DNA from: Atriophallophorus winterbourni | Lineage: Eukaryota > Platyhelminthes > Trematoda > Plagiorchiida > Microphallidae | Assembly (NCBI GenBank): GCA_013407085.1 | Contig: JACCGJ010020505.1 | Location: 1-64,000, forward strand | DNA length: 64,000 nt | Direction of reading: 5' to 3' | In this document: piece after piece, positions 15,301-23,106 of the stretch | Position numbering within the stretch: the stretch's first letter is position 1 | How the letters are laid out: each line of letters begins with the position of its first letter | Translations under genes and position numbers: made by a program | Notes under the pieces: model-generated | Databases searched by the model: none | What the model was told of the DNA's origin: nothing | Seen by the model: the letters and a program-made list of their open reading frames with translations, nothing else

Positions 15301-17220
15301 GTTACGACATTTTTTATTATGTGCTCGACGTAAGCCGTAAACGCAAAACAACGATCTTATTTTTTATGTTACGATACACGGTCTAGTTATACTGCCATAA
15401 TATGTGGCATTTGGTGTTACAATGTTTGAAATATTGAGACACCATTTGCTAAATAAATACTGATTTTTGTGTCAAGCTCATGAGTGTAACATCACGTACA
15501 TGTGTGTTGGCATTTATGATTAAATAGGTTGTTCTTACAAGCCTTATACATGCGTGGCTTACAAGTTCAAGCCATTTTACTGTTTGATCACAGTTTTAAG
15601 GTATAGGAATCCTCATCGTATTATCCCTACTTGAAGAGTGCAAACAGCACAAAACAAGTTTTGAGATAAATGTGATGGAAATGCGTGCAAATACGGTTTT
15701 ATGGTGAAGTATGTTTTGCAATAATCAAAAATTAATTATAATAAATTATTACAAAGCTCAAAGTTGACTTAAACTTCCGTAGAATAAATTAAGATAGCAC
15801 TTGTAAGGTAGTGCTAGTATTAAATTTTATCGAAAGTAGAATAAGATGCATCATTCACATGTTTAGGTAAAATTAATTATTTTGTAATAAAGGCAAAAAT
15901 ATTGAAAATTAGGCTTATTTGATCATGTTCACAAGTTTCCACTGAAAAAGCTACTAATACATCACGAAACTGAAATCATGATTTTTATCTGATTGACAAC
16001 TATTCAATAAATACATTTAGTTATGTGTCGGTTTAACATAAATGTTACTATGAATATACTATCTGAAACTCTGTGAAACGTAGTAAAATCTGAAGAACGC
16101 GAGTACAAACAATTATCTCGGATAGGAATGAAATTGTTCAACCTCCCTCTAAAAATATAACAGCAAGTATAAGCGAAACTTTAAGTAGGAGAATATTTTA
16201 ATTAGAGCGTTAATGTATAAGTAAACAGCAGAAATCTAAAAATTGTTTCAAATGGAACGTCATATTTTACATAACAATCTATTGAAAATGAGTTTATAGA
16301 ATAATTAATTAAACTGAAATGAGTACAAACAACACAAAAACAGTAATAAAGTGCGTGCGTGTGATAGAAAAACATGCAAATACTAAATTTTATTTAAATA
16401 AATGTTTGACACAATGAAACATACCACTAAGCTCGCCTGTATTTTATCTCTGTGAGAATATGGCAACCATTTGATGATCTAAAAATCAAATAACTTGTTG
16501 AACCTACATTTATAACTTGATTTGGATACGAAAGTGATTGAAGATGTGAAATCAGATAACGTAAATATATCACATAATCTTCAACTGTAACTTCCTCCAT
16601 TCCAAGATCATTGTTTGCAAGAATGCCTTCCCTTGTAGATGCAAGTCTATGCGCTCTCGAGCTCGCATCTAAATATTCATTTGTCAAATGTCTGAATTAA
16701 AGTAAATAAACGGAATTGTTACTCTAAACGGCTTAAATATTCAGAATGTATACATTCAACAGTCGATGTTGTCGAGCAATAACGTTTCCAACGTAACAAA
16801 TGCTCATGCTTTAGAAGAACGATTTGATGGATTCTGTCAATGAAATACTAGAAATGATATTATTAGATACGGTTATACCATACTTGATGCAAAATAACTG
16901 GAAGTGTTTTTTCTGTAAATTCACGCTTGTTACACGCATCTAATTCATTGATCATTAGGTCTGACTGCAGCGTTATTGGACGTGGCTCTAAAACTTGTAA
17001 TGTACGCTGTAAGATTAGTTTTCGTTCCTTTCGAAAAAACTCTGGATCTTTAGGTATATAAATAGAGCTAGAATGTCAGAAATTTTTAATTTGAGAACCT
17101 CATGCCCTTAGAAGGTATTCCATGTATCAATTCATTTTCCTCGATTTGAGATTTTAGCTCCAATATATCTGATCGCAATCCATCTTCTTGCGTTTTTAGG
17201 ACATCTTCATCTTCATCCAT
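263..17220 (-). CDS. CCDC162-like / DUF4549-domain protein, multi-exon, 3'-partial
   Basis: Twelve exons are placed by GT-AG sites and matching phases: 17220-17099, 17067-16884, 16847-16723, 16691-16508, 12368-11652, 11605-11480, 10407-10213, 8896-8751, 7425-7248, 7209-7112, 576-439 and 365-263. The N-terminal part (PKDPEFF, LQVLEP, LLRWKRYC, EDYVIYLRYLISHL) resembles my recollection of the DUF4549 region of CCDC162. The C-terminal part (RWGLDNW, LNYFRSVERTLT, EFMQF, NHDDFY, LLLIATAFIQKD) matches the conserved tail of the same family. The family is poorly characterised, so I assign no function. A start ATG at 17220 follows an in-frame stop. The gene continues left of the window. Exons are probably missing between 12369 and 16507, because the family has a long middle section, and possibly between 577 and 7111. 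Gene structure is well supported; the family name comes from memory. Confidence 0.72.
439..576 (-). CDS. CCDC162-like exon
   Basis: This exon encodes KETEFMQFAEVDNHDDFY, then NEEGRMHVRDQVGYWIVYD. The E-FMQF-EV-NHDDFY and V-DQ-G--I-YD motifs are conserved in the family. It enters with one base, so its phase fits the 7112-7209 exon directly, though a small intervening exon cannot be excluded. The donor is CA|GTGAGT. Confidence 0.87.
715..860 (+). repeat. Octamer-family repeat, 5' part
   Basis: Contains GTTCGTGCCAGCCATATCCA, ACAGTGGCTTACACATACTA and TTGTTTACCGTTTCCCATTG, the start of the unit; the octamer end is lost. Confidence 0.65.
1468..1565 (+). repeat. 300 bp interspersed repeat family, 3' fragment
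   Basis: Contains TCTCACTGAACCTGGTCACG, CCACCTGATGG and AACCCGTTGTGGTGAG, the second half of the family. Confidence 0.6.
2937..3240 (+). repeat. 300 bp interspersed repeat family, fullest copy
   Basis: Diagnostic blocks are AATCACTTTGTGATTCTGTG, TACAAGTATAACTTTGTTTA, CTGTCTCCACCTGA and GGTAGTGGTGTGTAAGGGAT. It matches 42215-42480 in reverse complement over most of its length. Confidence 0.75.
5218..5390 (-). repeat. GAT-tailed 170 bp interspersed repeat, inverted copy
   Basis: In reverse complement: GAGGTGTAGGCACCTCTTCC, TTTGTTTGTGCTTACTCTTC, TTTTAGGATTTTACTTTTTC, CTACCGGTGTAATGCTGTCT and a GATGATGATG tail. It matches 9165-9340. Confidence 0.8.
5590..6165 (-). pseudogene. RTE/SR2-like LINE relic, C-terminal RT region
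   Basis: Reading on the minus strand gives TYLVSCINNSASLDDEVSAR, then (after a stop and frameshift) NLGHLWRQKG, LLKGRVYKATVRAVLLYGYE, LQVFDNRCFRNILGV, LHRLRWLGHVLRM and finally QGGQTVTWHRQLK. This is the typical C-terminal end of RTE-type reverse transcriptases of flukes. It is 5'-truncated and non-functional, and lies inside an intron of the CCDC162-like gene, in the same orientation as the gene. Confidence 0.85.
7112..7209 (-). CDS. CCDC162-like exon
   Basis: This exon encodes VISVLNYFRSVERTLTINDQ, then GLSMNAKGGVER. The LNYFRS-ERTLTI block is one of the clearest family signatures here. It ends two bases into a codon at AC|GTGAGT. Confidence 0.87.
7248..7425 (-). CDS. CCDC162-like exon
   Basis: This exon encodes DDYDFTQAMQMLGLDD, then VQGAYLSFLHLRHLKLRDLM. 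It completes the split Arg codon and ends in phase 0 at ACG|GTAAGT. A 38 bp mini-intron (7210-7247) follows. Confidence 0.85.
7595..8146 (+). repeat. Composite non-autonomous repeat with RTE-like 3' tail (copy 1)
   Basis: A GC-rich block in an AT-rich intron. Its last ~190 bp (about 7955-8146) recur at 40355-40560 and, inverted, at 38625-38800, with the shared cores GGTCGCACTTGGTT and GGGGACGCCGCTTTGTAC. The terminal ~40 bp (GGCTCATTC-TC-AG-GGAGA then CACAAAAGT) match the 3' end of the RTE-like LINE at 51277. The 5' part (7595-7950) is seen only once here and may be a LINE 5'UTR piece. Confidence 0.65.
8262..8440 (+). repeat. Octamer-bearing interspersed repeat
   Basis: Blocks in order: CCAACAGTGGCTTACACGCT, GATCCTGATCCCACTGTCCT, GCGCAAACAGCG, CCCGTCGTGGTTTG and GATGGAAACACATGCAAATA. 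The ATGCAAAT octamer near the 3' end recurs in most copies. Confidence 0.75.
8751..8896 (-). CDS. CCDC162-like exon
   Basis: This exon encodes RVQDSLRHHAMLVQHPPMIH and then QNTAEIFKKIYNNTDMLIR. It enters in phase 0 and ends after two bases of an Arg codon. The frame is picked by continuity with both neighbouring exons. The acceptor is AATTTTAG and the donor is CG|GTAAGT. Confidence 0.83.
9165..9340 (+). repeat. GAT-tailed 170 bp interspersed repeat
   Basis: Forward copy of the 5218-5390 unit ending in CTACCGGTGTAATGCTGTCT and a GAT-rich microsatellite tail, the usual look of a short retroposon. It lies in an intron of the CCDC162-like gene. Confidence 0.8.
9755..9860 (-). repeat. 110 bp interspersed repeat, inverted copy
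   Basis: Plus strand reads TTAGGCCTGGGCAACCTGAC, CACGTGCAGTCTCTGACTGT and TTGCCTGGATCAGACTTGTG, the reverse complement of the 30828 copy. Confidence 0.8.
10213..10407 (-). CDS. CCDC162-like exon
   Basis: A 65-codon, phase 0-0 exon: STGERWGLDNWTRALN, SNWISYVKLHPRRNEYL, then TVVDDLLKATANFLKLKSAE. The RWGLDNW and LHPRR motifs fit the C-terminal region of the family as I recall it. The acceptor is ATCCACAG and the donor is GAG|GTATCG. Confidence 0.83.
10768..10880 (+). repeat. 300 bp interspersed repeat family, partial copy
   Basis: Carries AATCACTATGTGATTCTGTA, GAACATCGTGATTCGTTGC and AACAGTGGCATTCACGTATA; the 3' half is missing. Confidence 0.7.
11480..11605 (-). CDS. CCDC162-like exon
   Basis: A 42-codon, phase 0-0 exon containing SADEMELFSVINRNFRHIF and TYDALK. 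It follows a 46 bp mini-intron (11606-11651). The acceptor is TTTTCAG and the donor is AAG|GTGAGT, close to consensus. Confidence 0.85.
11652..12368 (-). CDS. CCDC162-like large internal exon
   Basis: This is a 717 nt, 239-codon open exon bounded by GCAACAG| and ATG|GTATGT, phase 0 on both sides. Its first two thirds are low-complexity, rich in Ser, Thr, Glu and Asp (for example ATAAEENKEPGASNVEEDAN), and probably disordered. Its end (LDALRPHLMQFCQAYNIQM) is more conserved-looking. It is the only long exon in the gene and is much less AT-rich than its flanks. Confidence 0.82.
15540..15700 (+). repeat. Octamer-bearing repeat, diverged copy
   Basis: Contains GTGGCTTACAAG, AATCCTCATCGTATTATCCC, GAGTGCAAACAGCAC and TGATGGAAATGCGTGCAAAT in family order; the octamer is changed to GTGCAAAT. 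Confidence 0.65.
16318..16395 (+). repeat. Octamer-bearing repeat, 3' fragment
   Basis: ATGAGTACAAACAACACAAA, then GTGTGATAGAAAAACATGC leading into AAATACTAAATTTTA; only the 3' part of the unit remains. Confidence 0.6.
16508..16691 (-). CDS. CCDC162-like exon 4
   Basis: This exon encodes LTNEYLDASSRAHRL, then LASTREGILANN and EDYVIYLRYLISHLQSL, which fits the family's 'REN...TQEDL-YL-WL--HL-SL' pattern. It enters in phase 2 and leaves in phase 0 at AAT|GTAGGT. The next confident exon is 4.1 kb downstream on the minus strand. Confidence 0.82.
16723..16847 (-). CDS. CCDC162-like exon 3
   Basis: This exon encodes YFIDRIHQIVLLKHEHLLRW followed by KRYC and a basic/acidic helical stretch, continuing the family core (aromatic residue, then LLRWKR). 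The acceptor is TTTCTAG. It leaves in phase 2 into a 31 bp intron, 16692-16722. Confidence 0.85.
16884..17067 (-). CDS. CCDC162-like exon 2 (DUF4549 core)
   Basis: This exon encodes roughly residues 41-102: SIYIPKDPEFFRKER, then LQVLEPRPITLQSDLM and LPVILHQ. It is the most family-diagnostic part of the N-terminus. It enters with one base completing the split codon and ends in phase 0 at CAA|GTATGG before a 36 bp intron (16848-16883). Confidence 0.85.
17099..17220 (-). CDS. CCDC162-like exon 1 (start codon)
   Basis: This exon encodes residues 1-40 plus two bases. It starts with an acidic stretch (MDEDEDV) and contains ELIHGIPSKG, which resembles the motif before the DUF4549 core. An in-frame TAA lies upstream of the ATG. 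The donor (AG|GTTCTC) opens a 31 bp intron, 17068-17098. Confidence 0.8.
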
Positions 17221-17485
17221 ACTGCCGATGAAGCGATATACAACAATAAATTATTGGAATTATGCGCGTGAATTTTGTATGAGATACCGCTTTATTTTTA
17301 ATGTGATTTGCAAGATAAGGTAAGTTCAGTTGTTTCTTAGGATTTCAGTGTTGGAAAATCATATTATTGATTTTTTGCAGGCTTAAGAATGAATCAGTAC
17401 ATTTTTACGTCAATGTGTTTTTCTTTTAAAACGTGATTAATTATGCCACAGCACATGTACCTTGTAGGAAATTATTGTTCAGTTC

Positions 17486-17504
17486 AGTTCAGTTCAATTC
17501 AGTT
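17486..17504. repeat. Short CAGTT pentanucleotide repeat
   Basis: Three to four tandem units (TTCAGTTCAGTTCAGTTCAA), just upstream of the 125 bp repeat. Confidence 0.7.
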
Positions 17505-17711
17505 GCACATGACAGTAAGTGGCGAACGAGCCAATCGAGCGTCCAGAATTTCTTTTGGTGGAAAGCTGCAGAGAAGCAACCACCACTGCCAAAGCGTTTA
17601 TTCTTATTGTGGTTAGGATATCCTCGACGATCGCGATGCCAAGGAATTATCCGGGTTGTATTTAGGAAGCAACACGTAATGAATGATGCTGGAAAGATAA
17701 GAATACATTTT

Positions 17712-17835
17712 ACCTCAGTATTAGTATCAGTATTACAGGGTGATCATCGACCAAGTCTAATGAGTGCACAAATTCTTTCGGAGGTGTGCTTGAGATTACT
17801 GAACACTCCAAGGATTGATTCGTAGGGAGCACATG
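17712..17835 (+). repeat. 125 bp interspersed repeat with AGTATC run, copy 1
   Basis: Starts with repeated AGTATC/AGTATT units, then CTTTCGGAGGTGTGCTTGA and AGGATTGATTCGTA. It matches 34705-34830 and directly precedes the CR1 fragment at 17850. Confidence 0.75.
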
Positions 17836-17849
17836 CGTGTGTATCTGTT

Positions 17850-18125
17850 GATGATGGTATAGCTGTAGAAGTCTTCTATTTAAACGTTAGAAAGGCTTTT
17901 GATTCAGTCAGACACAGGCTGTTGCTTCTAAAACTCTCAGCAATGAGAGTATCAGGAAACCTTCTGGGATGGATTCGCGCATTCCTCAGCAACCATTCCT
18001 TTACGGTCAGGGTAGATGATACATATTCCGCAAGTGCGCATATAACGAGTGGGGTTCCCCAGGGCTCAGTCTTGGGGCCGTTGCTGTTCCTCATCTTCAT
18101 CGATGATCTAACAAACCAACTGCGC
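17850..18125 (+). pseudogene. CR1-like LINE RT, left half (split by an LTR-element segment)
   Basis: The plus strand reads VEVFYLNVRKAFDSVRHRLL, KLSAMRVSGNLLGWIRAFLS, HITSGVPQGSVLGPLLFLIF and IDDLTNQL. These are RT motifs of the CR1/jockey group, including SGVPQGSVLGPLLF. The frame is interrupted at 18126 and resumes at 19291 with the FADD catalytic motif. Confidence 0.88.
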
Positions 18126-18126
18126 G

Positions 18127-18529
18127 TGTACCAGACTATTGTCTCTACACATTCTCCATCGTAAACATCCACCTATTCAACCTTTGGCAAACACACAATT
18201 CAAAGGCCAACCAACGTCACGTGTACAATTATCGATCTTCGCGCCACGGTCAGCCATATCGACCACCTTTCAAATACACATTCAAATGGTGCGAAGCAAC
18301 GGGCAATCGGATCAGATATAATAACACGGCCAGGCAGCGAACAACACACACTGCCTCTGCATCCCAATCCATTCTTCTGTTTTGTTTCAACCCGCAGAAC
18401 AACACTTTCGTTCTGCAAAGATAAGATTCGGTGTACAGTGTTGTTCTATGAGCCAGGACGTGGGGGTTCGGAAGCGAAACCGACGCTAGGAGCCACTATC
18501 AGCAAACACCGCTAGGGCCATATCCTAAA
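18127..18529 (+). repeat. Probable 5' LTR of the CsRn1-like element
   Basis: It starts with TG at the insertion boundary and ends just before a tRNA-Trp-complement-like site at 18531. The right border is inferred from that site, and no second full LTR is present to confirm it. Confidence 0.5.
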
Positions 18530-18530
18530 C

Positions 18531-18546
18531 TGGTGAGCCCGAAAAC
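18531..18546 (+). other. Primer-binding-like site (tRNA-Trp type)
   Basis: TGGTGAGCCCGA resembles the tRNA-Trp 3'-end complement (TGGTGACCCCGA) with one mismatch. CsRn1-type elements are reported to use this primer. It lies 74 bp before the gag ATG. Confidence 0.5.
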
Positions 18547-18604
18547 GAACACACGGTGAGTCTGTTCCTGAACTTTTGACGATTCTTTTTGCATTTACAT
18601 TTTC

Positions 18605-19229
18605 GTGCCATCCTCCTCCATGAGTGAGCCTCAGAGAGATTCTAGTCCGGTAACTATTAACACCGTCGCCTTCACCATTCCCCAGTTCTGGACTCAAAAC
18701 CCAGAGCTGTGGTTCCTTCAGGCAGAATCTTTCTTTGAGATCAAACGCGTAACGCAAGACAAACTCAAAATCCATTATGTAATAAGCTCACTCACTTGCG
18801 AGTCACTGTCCTTAGTCCAAGATATTTTGCTGAATAAGCCATGTACTTATGAGGATCTAAAAGCAGCCCTGATCACGCGACTAACAGAGTCCGAACGACT
18901 TCGTGTTCAGCGGCTTTTAATGCAGGAAGAGCTTGGGGATCGGACACCGACCCAATTTCTCAGAAGCATGCAATCATTGATCGGCAACCTAACGATCAAT
19001 GAACGCTTCTTGAAGCAACTCTTCCTTCAACGCCTCCCAGTACACGTTCAGCAAATAATGGCTAACTTTGTGGACATGGTTGGCATCGCACAGCTTGCGG
19101 AGATGGCAGACAAGATCGTCGAGATTGAGCAGCCTACCGTAAGCACAGTTGTCAAGGCGGATCCAATAGACGACCACCACGGTCGTGCAATCCGCAGTTT
19201 GGAAAGTCGGCTAAACAGGCTTATGAGGG
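18605..19229 (+). pseudogene. CsRn1-like Gag, C-terminally truncated
   Basis: The open frame from ATG at 18605 (upstream of the second Met at 18620) encodes FTIPQFWTQNPELWFLQAES, LKIHYVISSL, YEDLKAALITRLTESERLR and FLRSMQSL, the capsid-like region of CsRn1/Kabuki-type Gag. It is intact for about 208 codons, then runs into the inverted LTR end near 19229 and stops at 19270. The nucleocapsid and pol are missing. Confidence 0.85.
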
Positions 19230-19290
19230 TGGACGTGAATAGGTGGACGTGTACGATGGTGAATGTGTAGAGACAATAGTCTGCTACACG

Positions 19291-19590
19291 CTAACCTTGT
19301 TACATGTTTGCTGACGACGTTAGAATTGTCGGTAGGTCGGATAACTGCGATCTGAGAAGTGACGACGAAGCTGTGACGGCATGGGCGGTTAAGTGGGACC
19401 TTCACCTTAACCTAGATAAGAGTCACTTACTCTCTACACTGGCAGAAAACATTATTGTTTTACGCCCTCAGCCCACATGGATTTCTGTAGGGTAAAATCT
19501 ACTAAGGGCATAGGAATCGTAATCTCCGCAAACTTTGTGTGGGCTGACCAATGTGCTGCTGGGGCTCAAAAGGCTTGTCGCCAACCAACA
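19291..19590 (+). pseudogene. CR1-like LINE RT, right half
   Basis: Resumes the element broken at 18125: MFADDVRIVGRSDNCDLRSD, AVKWDLHLNLDKSHLLSTLA, then after a frameshift WADQCAAGAQK. The sequence closely parallels the copy at 35030-36165. Homology stops near 19590. Confidence 0.86.
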
Positions 19591-19949
19591 CGGTAGCGCC
19601 AACCATGAGCAAACCGCCCAGCACAAAACCTATCAGACAAGGTTGTTAACAGCCCGACTACACGTCACTCAGTTTTATCTATGTGAGGCCGTTTGCCATC
19701 AACCCTGGTGGTGCAGGAAATTCTCGGCAGGGACAATGTTTTCGAAGCATCTGGTTCTTCGTTGTCTAGCCTACAAATATGCCTACATCTGCTCATATTG
19801 GGCTCGTACTAATACCATGACAGACAGGCGATTCCCGCTATCAGCACGTTCACCCCATGTAAGGCGACTCTGACAGCACCTTCACCCCATGTGAGACGTG
19901 AATCTGCTTAGTACTGATCGGTTTTTCGCGTAACCTACCTTGGTGACCA
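19591..19949. other. Unassigned sequence between CR1 and Gypsy A
   Basis: CR1 homology ends near 19590 and Gypsy A gag signals start near 19950-20020. The interval could hold part of the A gag or a 5' LTR. I recognised nothing specific, apart from a short direct repeat of TTCACCCCATGT around 19849-19889. Confidence 0.4.
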
Positions 19950-22900
19950 CCGATAATCGACCCTAGGGGTTTCTCTGTTATCGCTGAGGTTGGCAGCATC
20001 AGAATCGTACGGAATATACACATTGCGACGCGATTTGCCATAAATATGGGAAACAAGGACATCTCACAATGGTTTGCCTCTCGAAGTTCAAACTGATTTA
20101 CACCCTGGACGAACGCAATACACTTAATTGCAGCCTGAATAGGATGTTTTCATTTTGCACACCGTTAATGATGATCCCGTTCCACCAATATAGTTAGAGC
20201 TTAAGATCAATGACCAATACAAACCATTCGAGCTGATTACTGGTTTCGCGGTTACACTGTGCAGCAGAATTTTGTGGTAGAAATCATTCGGTAAAAATTC
20301 AATCAGCGCGTTGAGATTAAGGCATCTCAGAATAAAAACATACGCTGGCGAGAATCTCGATCTCATGGGTTGTGTCGAGGTCGAACTAGATCTTGCAAAC
20401 AAGAAGCATAACTTGAAGTTACACGTAACTACTGGCACAGGTGTAAATCTACTCGGTTGTAATTAGCGGCAGAAAGTACCCGTTCTTAAAGTGTACAATG
20501 ATGAAGCTTCAACTTACATTCAAACGCTATTGAAGCAGTATGAACCCTTGTTGGCGAATCGGATAATGACAAACTGATGGGTGTTCGTGTGAGGTTACCG
20601 GCGACTGCCAAACCAAAATTTTATCAGGCTAGATCCCTTTAATACAGACGGCGGTCGAAGGTGGAGAGAGAATTGCAGCGCTTACTGGACGGAGGATTAA
20701 TCGAGTCAGTCAGATTTTCCAAATTGTCAAGGCCAATTGTAACGGTGCTAAAGAGTAATGGACCCGTGGGTCAACACAGTCCTACCCACAGAGAACTATC
20801 CCATACCGAAAATTGAAGATATTTTTGCAAATCAAGGGAGTGGAAAATTCTTCAGCAAGATAAATCTGGCACATGCGTATCAGCAGCTAGAACTGGATGA
20901 TCGACCTAAAGTTGGAACAACAATCGCCACCCTCAAAGTTCTTTTTCGATTCACCAGGTTAACATTTTGTATAAATTCTGCCCCTGTAATTTTCTAACGG
21001 ACGATAGAAATGCTCATTAAGGATATACCTCAAACAGTGACATATCTGGATGATATTCTTGTCACGGTGATGACCTACCAGGAACATTTATATACGCTGG
21101 AGAAACTTTTATGTCGTTTGTTTCAAATTGGACTTCGGCTTTTGTTGGAGAAATGAAGTTTTCTTTTCAATAACATGGAATATCTTGGATTCCGCATCGA
21201 TGGCAATAGAATACATCCGATTCCAGAAACAAAACGCCTCATTTTGGAAGCCCCTAGTCGGATGAACTTTTCACAACTGCGGTCCTTTCTAGGAATGGTC
21301 AACCATTACGCCAGATTCATACTGCATGTTGCTACAATTTTGGCTCTTCTGAACAAATTACTTCGCAAGGGAACTGGGTGGACTTGGGGAGAAACGGAAT
21401 CTACCGCTTTTAAACGGACTAAACATTTATTAACAATGTGTTGTCTGCTAGCGCATTTCCAAACATTGGCTTCTATAATTTTGTTTTGCGACGCATCTCC
21501 ATAAGGTGTTGGCGCAGTACTCACTCAACGGGATGCCCAAGGGATTACTAAACCTGTCGTTTTTGCTTCACGTACACTCAACTCCGCCGAAAGCAATTAC
21601 TCACAATTAGACAAAGAAGCTTCAGCTGCCATTTTTGGTGTGACAAGGTTCCATGATTACCTGTGTGGTCAGTGTTTCGAGATACACACTAATCACAAGC
21701 CGCTTGTTGGCCTCCTCTTGGAACACAAATCGATCCCACCTGTGTCTTCAGCCCGTATGCAAAGGTGAGCTCTTCAGCTGTCTGCCCACCAGTACAAGAT
21801 GTGTTTTGTGCCTGGCTCCAGCAATTACACGGCGGATGCCCTGAGCCGTCTTCCATTACCGGAATGTCCAACACATTCAAACTTACCTTGTGAAATAGTT
21901 CCGCTTGTGGAATTTATAAACTTCTCACCATGTCGGCGAAAGTTATCGGTAAAGCGATATTTGCGAGATTAGTGGCCGGAAAGTGTCGCAAATAAAGAAG
22001 CGCCTTATTGTCAACGTCAGCACGAACTAAGCTTATTCGATGTATGTATTTTATCGGGAAGTCGTGTTGTAATGCCCCCACGTACAGAGAAGCTATTTTG
22101 GAAGAACAACATTAATCGAACTCGGCTATCTCCCAAATCAAATCGTTGTTCCGAAATTACTTGTGGTAGGCTGGTATTGATAGCGATATCACACAATTCG
22201 TGAATACTTGCGAGCCGTGTCAGCAAACAACAGCTGTGGTACCCCGCGGGTCTGTGGCCCCAAGGCCTTGTCTAAAACAACTATGTATACGTGTTCACAT
22301 CGACTTTGCTGGAACAATTGATGGTATAATGAAGGTGTAAATATTTAATACTAATTCGAAATGATATAGGCCAAAGTGATACGAACATCAACAACACAGA
22401 TAACTATAAACGTGCTCCGCTAACTTTTAAGTACCCGCGGTTTGCCGGATACGGTAGTCTGCGATAGCGGTCTTGCGTTTTTGACTGATGAGTTCGAACA
22501 GTGGATGCGCAACAACGGAATTTATTTCTTGCATACGCCTGCTTACCACATGGATTCAAATGGACCAACAGAGCGTGCAGTTCAAAAGGTAAAACAAGGT
22601 ATTCGCAAAATAGCCTGTGATTTACATACAAAATCAATAAGTTCTTTTTGGTTATCGGATAATTCCGCAGTCTACTACGGGCCTGTCACCGGCGAAGTTA
22701 TTGATGGACCGTCGTTTGAGATGCAGATTTGATCTCCTTCGCCCCGACCCCTGCTCCAGTATATCAGCAAAACAACATGAGATGATGAGACAACAAAACC
22801 AGAAGTGTCCCGAGAAGTGTGAGTGTCGGAGACCCGGTTTACGTTGGCCCTGACCCGTCGGTACCATCGTGGAAGAGGAAAACTATCATTCTGGATTATC

Positions 22901-23106
22901 GGCATAAACTAACTATGCGCATGAGTGATGGCGTTTGCATCACTCGACATGGAGTCCACATTAGATGGCGAGAGACTACACCAAGTCCGTTACAAACACC
23001 AGACAATCGTGAGGCTAAAACATTAGTGGAGTCAAACACCGAACAGGAAAGTGCAAGCCCAATCCGGCGGTCTGATTGCTTGCGCATGCTAGTAGAGAGG
23101 TATTGA
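19950..23106 (+). pseudogene. Gypsy element A (Mag/K02A2.6-like): gag end, PR, RT, RNase H, IN
   Basis: Domains occur in order with stops and frameshifts: a zinc knuckle near 20025 (CHKYGKQGHLTMVC, second Cys replaced by Tyr); protease 20170-20440 (FELITGFAVTL, catalytic DTG changed to ITG); RT 20600-21170 (KFFSKINLAHAYQQLELDD, TYLDDILVT intact); RNase H 21175-21880 (YLGFRIDGNRIHP, LFCDASP, YSQLDKEA, SSNYTADALSRLPLPECP); integrase 22130-23106 (CEPCQQTT, HIDFAGTIDG, DSNGPTERAVQ). The C-terminal part of IN lies in the duplicated block. No 5' LTR was recognised. A purine run then TGTCGTGTT near 23133-23150 could be a polypurine tract and 3' LTR start. Confidence 0.88.

Larger units (their letters stand above)
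12369..16507. other. AT-rich intron, possibly hiding unplaced CCDC162-like exons
   Basis: Both flanking exons end in phase 0. Most of the region is AT-rich with no usable frame. Short coding-looking minus-strand stretches occur near 15062-15159 (LEALEFDSMAQKELA) and 13020-13090, but they lack convincing splice sites. Repeat copies lie at 15540-15700 and 16318-16395. Confidence 0.5.
18126..19290 (+). mobile_element. CsRn1-like Gypsy segment bounded by inverted LTR ends, inserted in a CR1 LINE
   Basis: The segment opens with TGTACCAGACTATTGTCTCT (18127 onward) and closes, in reverse complement, with the same ~55 bp (19236-19290). Between lie a probable LTR, a primer-binding-like site and a gag frame truncated near 19229. 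The flanking CR1 reading is continuous if the segment is removed. It is not a normal provirus: there is no pol and the right end is a short inverted piece of the left LTR. Confidence 0.75.

Noticed and set aside
18126..19290. Classical TIR DNA transposon
   Set aside because: The inverted ends resemble a DNA transposon, but the inside is an LTR with a primer site and Gypsy gag, and no transposase is present.
22652..22905. Minus-strand frames repeated at 26161-26414 as a conserved duplicated gene
   Set aside because: They are antisense shadows of the element A integrase and are identical only because the block is duplicated.
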